The notes beneath the pieces were generated by a model that made no database searches, was not told where the DNA came from, and saw only the letters and a program-made list of their open reading frames with translations. Positions 63,501 through 64,000 of a stretch of DNA of 64,000 nt are shown one piece after another (the first letter of the stretch is position 1; every line of letters begins with the position of its first letter). Position numbers and translations under genes: made by a program. Origin of the DNA: Agathobacter sp. (lineage in GTDB: Bacteria; Bacillota; Clostridia; Lachnospirales; Lachnospiraceae); NCBI GenBank assembly GCA_022772675.1, contig JALEZW010000046.1, forward strand, positions 62,001 through 126,000, written 5' to 3'.

Positions 63501-64000
63501 TGCCGGATAAATTGTGCCCGCGCTGTGGGAAGCCGTTATCCAAGGAAGGATTTGATATTCCTTTTGAAACGTTCCTTGGATTTAAGGGAAACAAGGAGCC
63601 GGATATTGACTTGAATTTCTCCGGAGAGTATCAGAGTAAGGCCCATAAATATACAGAGGTTATTTTTGGAGAGGGACAGACCTTTAAGGCAGGCACGATT
63701 GGTACCCTTGCGGACAAGACGGCTTTTGGATATGTGAAAAACTATTATGAGGAGCGGGGCGTACATAAAAGAAACTGTGAGATTGACCGGATTGTGACCG
63801 GGTGTGTGGGGGTTCGACGGACAACCGGACAGCATCCGGGAGGGATTGTTGTGCTTCCCATGGGGGAGCAGATTTATACCTTTACTCCAATTCAGCATCC
63901 GGCCAATGATATGACGGTGGATATCACAACGACACATTTTGACTATCACAGTATTGACCATAACCTGTTAAAGCTTGATATTCTGGGACACGATGATCCT
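60527..64000 (+). CDS. polC: DNA polymerase III PolC, 5' part (runs off the window)
   Basis: The first 1158 codons of the replicative polymerase of Gram-positive bacteria; the frame is open to the last base, so it is absent from the ORF track. ATG 60527 directly follows the ispG stop, with GGGGAG upstream. Domains: N-terminal region (1-215), OB fold (about 285-385), PHP domain split by the exonuclease (ELHCHTKMSDMDG near 393), DEDDh proofreading exonuclease (VVFDLETTGFSPE near 477, HHRAVDDAG near 622), a zinc finger (KHCQYSDFD ... CPRCGKPL near 967-1005), and palm motifs such as GSRGSVGSS near 942. Normal length is about 1400-1500 residues. Confidence 0.97.
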   Translation, partial: MGKAFRETFPTLKLDEELEGLLDTAEVTKISTNREHTRVRVYLKAQRLIFKKNIWKLEEMIASQIFQNQEMQVNIIESYELSEQYTPQSLMDVYFDSILDELNAYSVLEYNLLRTADMEFDTPNHMILTMDETIIAKTRTEEILQFLEKVICERCGMDLIIQPMYRKPIESKYRKNSEEQIRQEVAGIVARTKLVLEGKHEPVPEKTEESGARSVTESVAAENKGNSAVKTVDMPKTSGTFGKQKTRFEKKGDFRRKFDAENKKKSMNPDVIYGRDFEEDSMDIEKIDGPIGEVVIRGKILSVDTREIRNEKTIIMFTVTDFTDTIVVKIFARNDDVKELLGEIAPGKFVRVKGMAIIDKFDSDLTIGSIVGIKKCPDFTTVRMDTSAEKRVELHCHTKMSDMDGVSDVKDIVKRAMKWGHKAIAITDHGNVQAFPDANHTVPSDSDFKVIYGCEAYLVDDIKGLVTDSRNQSLDADYVVFDLETTGFSPESCKIIEIGAVKVQKGSIVDKFSTFVNPKVPIPFRIEQLTSINDSMVMDAPVIEDILPEFMKFCEGCVMVAHNADFDMSFIKKNCQLLDIPCNPTIVDTVALARVLLPNLNRFKLDTVAKALGVSLDNHHRAVDDAGCTAEIFVKFIEMLKDRGVTTLDEVNKLGASSVENVQKMPTYHAIILATCDQGRTNLYKLVSLAHIKYYHKRPRIPKSEFIKYRDGLLIGSACEAGELYRAILNGRPEEEISRLVEFYDYLEIQPLGNNAFLVRDEESPIASNEDLIEINKKIVRLGEQFHKPVVATCDVHFLDPEDEIYRRIIMAGQGFKDCDNQAPLFLRTTEEMLKEFEYLGSEKAEEVVITNTNRIADMCEKISPVRPDKCPPVIENSDQMLRDICYNKAHKMYGNPLPEIVQERLDRELNSIISNGYAVMYIIAQKLVWKSNEDGYLVGSRGSVGSSFVATMSGITEVNPLHAHYLCKHCQYSDFDSDLVKSFSGRSGCDMPDKLCPRCGKPLSKEGFDIPFETFLGFKGNKEPDIDLNFSGEYQSKAHKYTEVIFGEGQTFKAGTIGTLADKTAFGYVKNYYEERGVHKRNCEIDRIVTGCVGVRRTTGQHPGGIVVLPMGEQIYTFTPIQHPANDMTVDITTTHFDYHSIDHNLLKLDILGHDDP

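Noticed and set aside
60760-63961. Long minus-strand ORFs opposite polC (for example 61430-62533)
   Set aside because: The plus frame is an uninterrupted PolC with clear domain motifs; the reverse frames are shadows.
1-64000. tRNA or rRNA genes, insertion sequences, prophage or attachment sites
   Set aside because: No cloverleaf-like, rRNA-like, transposase or integrase sequence was recognised; intergenic gaps are short and mostly explained by promoters and terminators.

Overview
The window looks like chromosome of a motile, low-to-mid GC Gram-positive bacterium of the Clostridia, most likely the Lachnospiraceae (Roseburia / Agathobacter / Butyrivibrio-like). The reasons are: strong AGGAGG-type ribosome binding sites, TTGACA/TATAAT promoters, CodY, PolC, a sigma-K-like factor, a Firmicutes-type chemotaxis set (FliY, CheC, CheD) and many proteins typical of that family (DUF1292, DUF5662, DUF6115). 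The genus is an inference; no marker here fixes it.

Layout. (1) 1-1950: the last 32 codons of a probable csn2, a short AT-rich leader, and a type II-A-style CRISPR array of 26 full 36-nt repeats plus one truncated terminal repeat, with 26 spacers of 29-31 nt. (2) 1950-17.7 kb: mixed housekeeping and accessory genes. These are a membrane EAL protein with a degenerate GGDEF domain, a C39-like cysteine peptidase, gltX, a UvrD-like helicase, a convergent DUF1292 gene, a debranching-enzyme-like GH13 protein that has lost its catalytic residues, a DUF5662 gene, a sigma-K-like factor without a pro-sequence, then yifB-dprA-topA-codY. (3) 17.8-50.3 kb: an almost uninterrupted flagellar/chemotaxis supercluster running flgB-flgC-fliE-F-G-H-I-J-(motE-like)-fliK-flgD-(TIGR02530-like)-flgE, an intrinsic terminator, then motA-motB-fliL-M-Y-O-P-Q-R-flhB-flhA-flhF-flhG-(PilZ)-cheB-A-W-C-D-(membrane ORF)-sigD-(ORF)-(SwrB-like DUF6115)-(MltG-like LysM-type ORF). 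(4) 50.4-64 kb: translation, envelope and isoprenoid genes rpsB-tsf, a polysaccharide-deacetylase-like gene and a bactofilin, pyrH-frr-uppS-cdsA-dxr-rseP-ispG, and the first 1158 codons of polC, which runs off the right edge.

How the parts fit. The supercluster encodes the basal body, hook, export gate, stator, switch and most chemotaxis signalling proteins, plus its own late sigma factor. The PilZ/YcgR-like protein inside it and the EAL phosphodiesterase near the left end suggest cyclic-di-GMP braking of motility. cheY, cheR, flgM, flbD, flagellin and filament-junction genes are not in the window. CodY has a near-consensus CodY box on its own promoter, which suggests autoregulation.

The most unusual items are the GH13-like pseudoenzyme, the deacetylase-like protein with altered metal ligands, the Thr/Gly-repeat hook protein, the pro-sequence-free sigma-K with a sigma-K-like promoter, and a palindromic repeat that occurs twice and misleads start calling of two genes. 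I did not find a clearly new multi-gene defence or other undescribed system. All start choices were made by eye from ribosome binding sites and family N-termini. Several differ from the ORF track.
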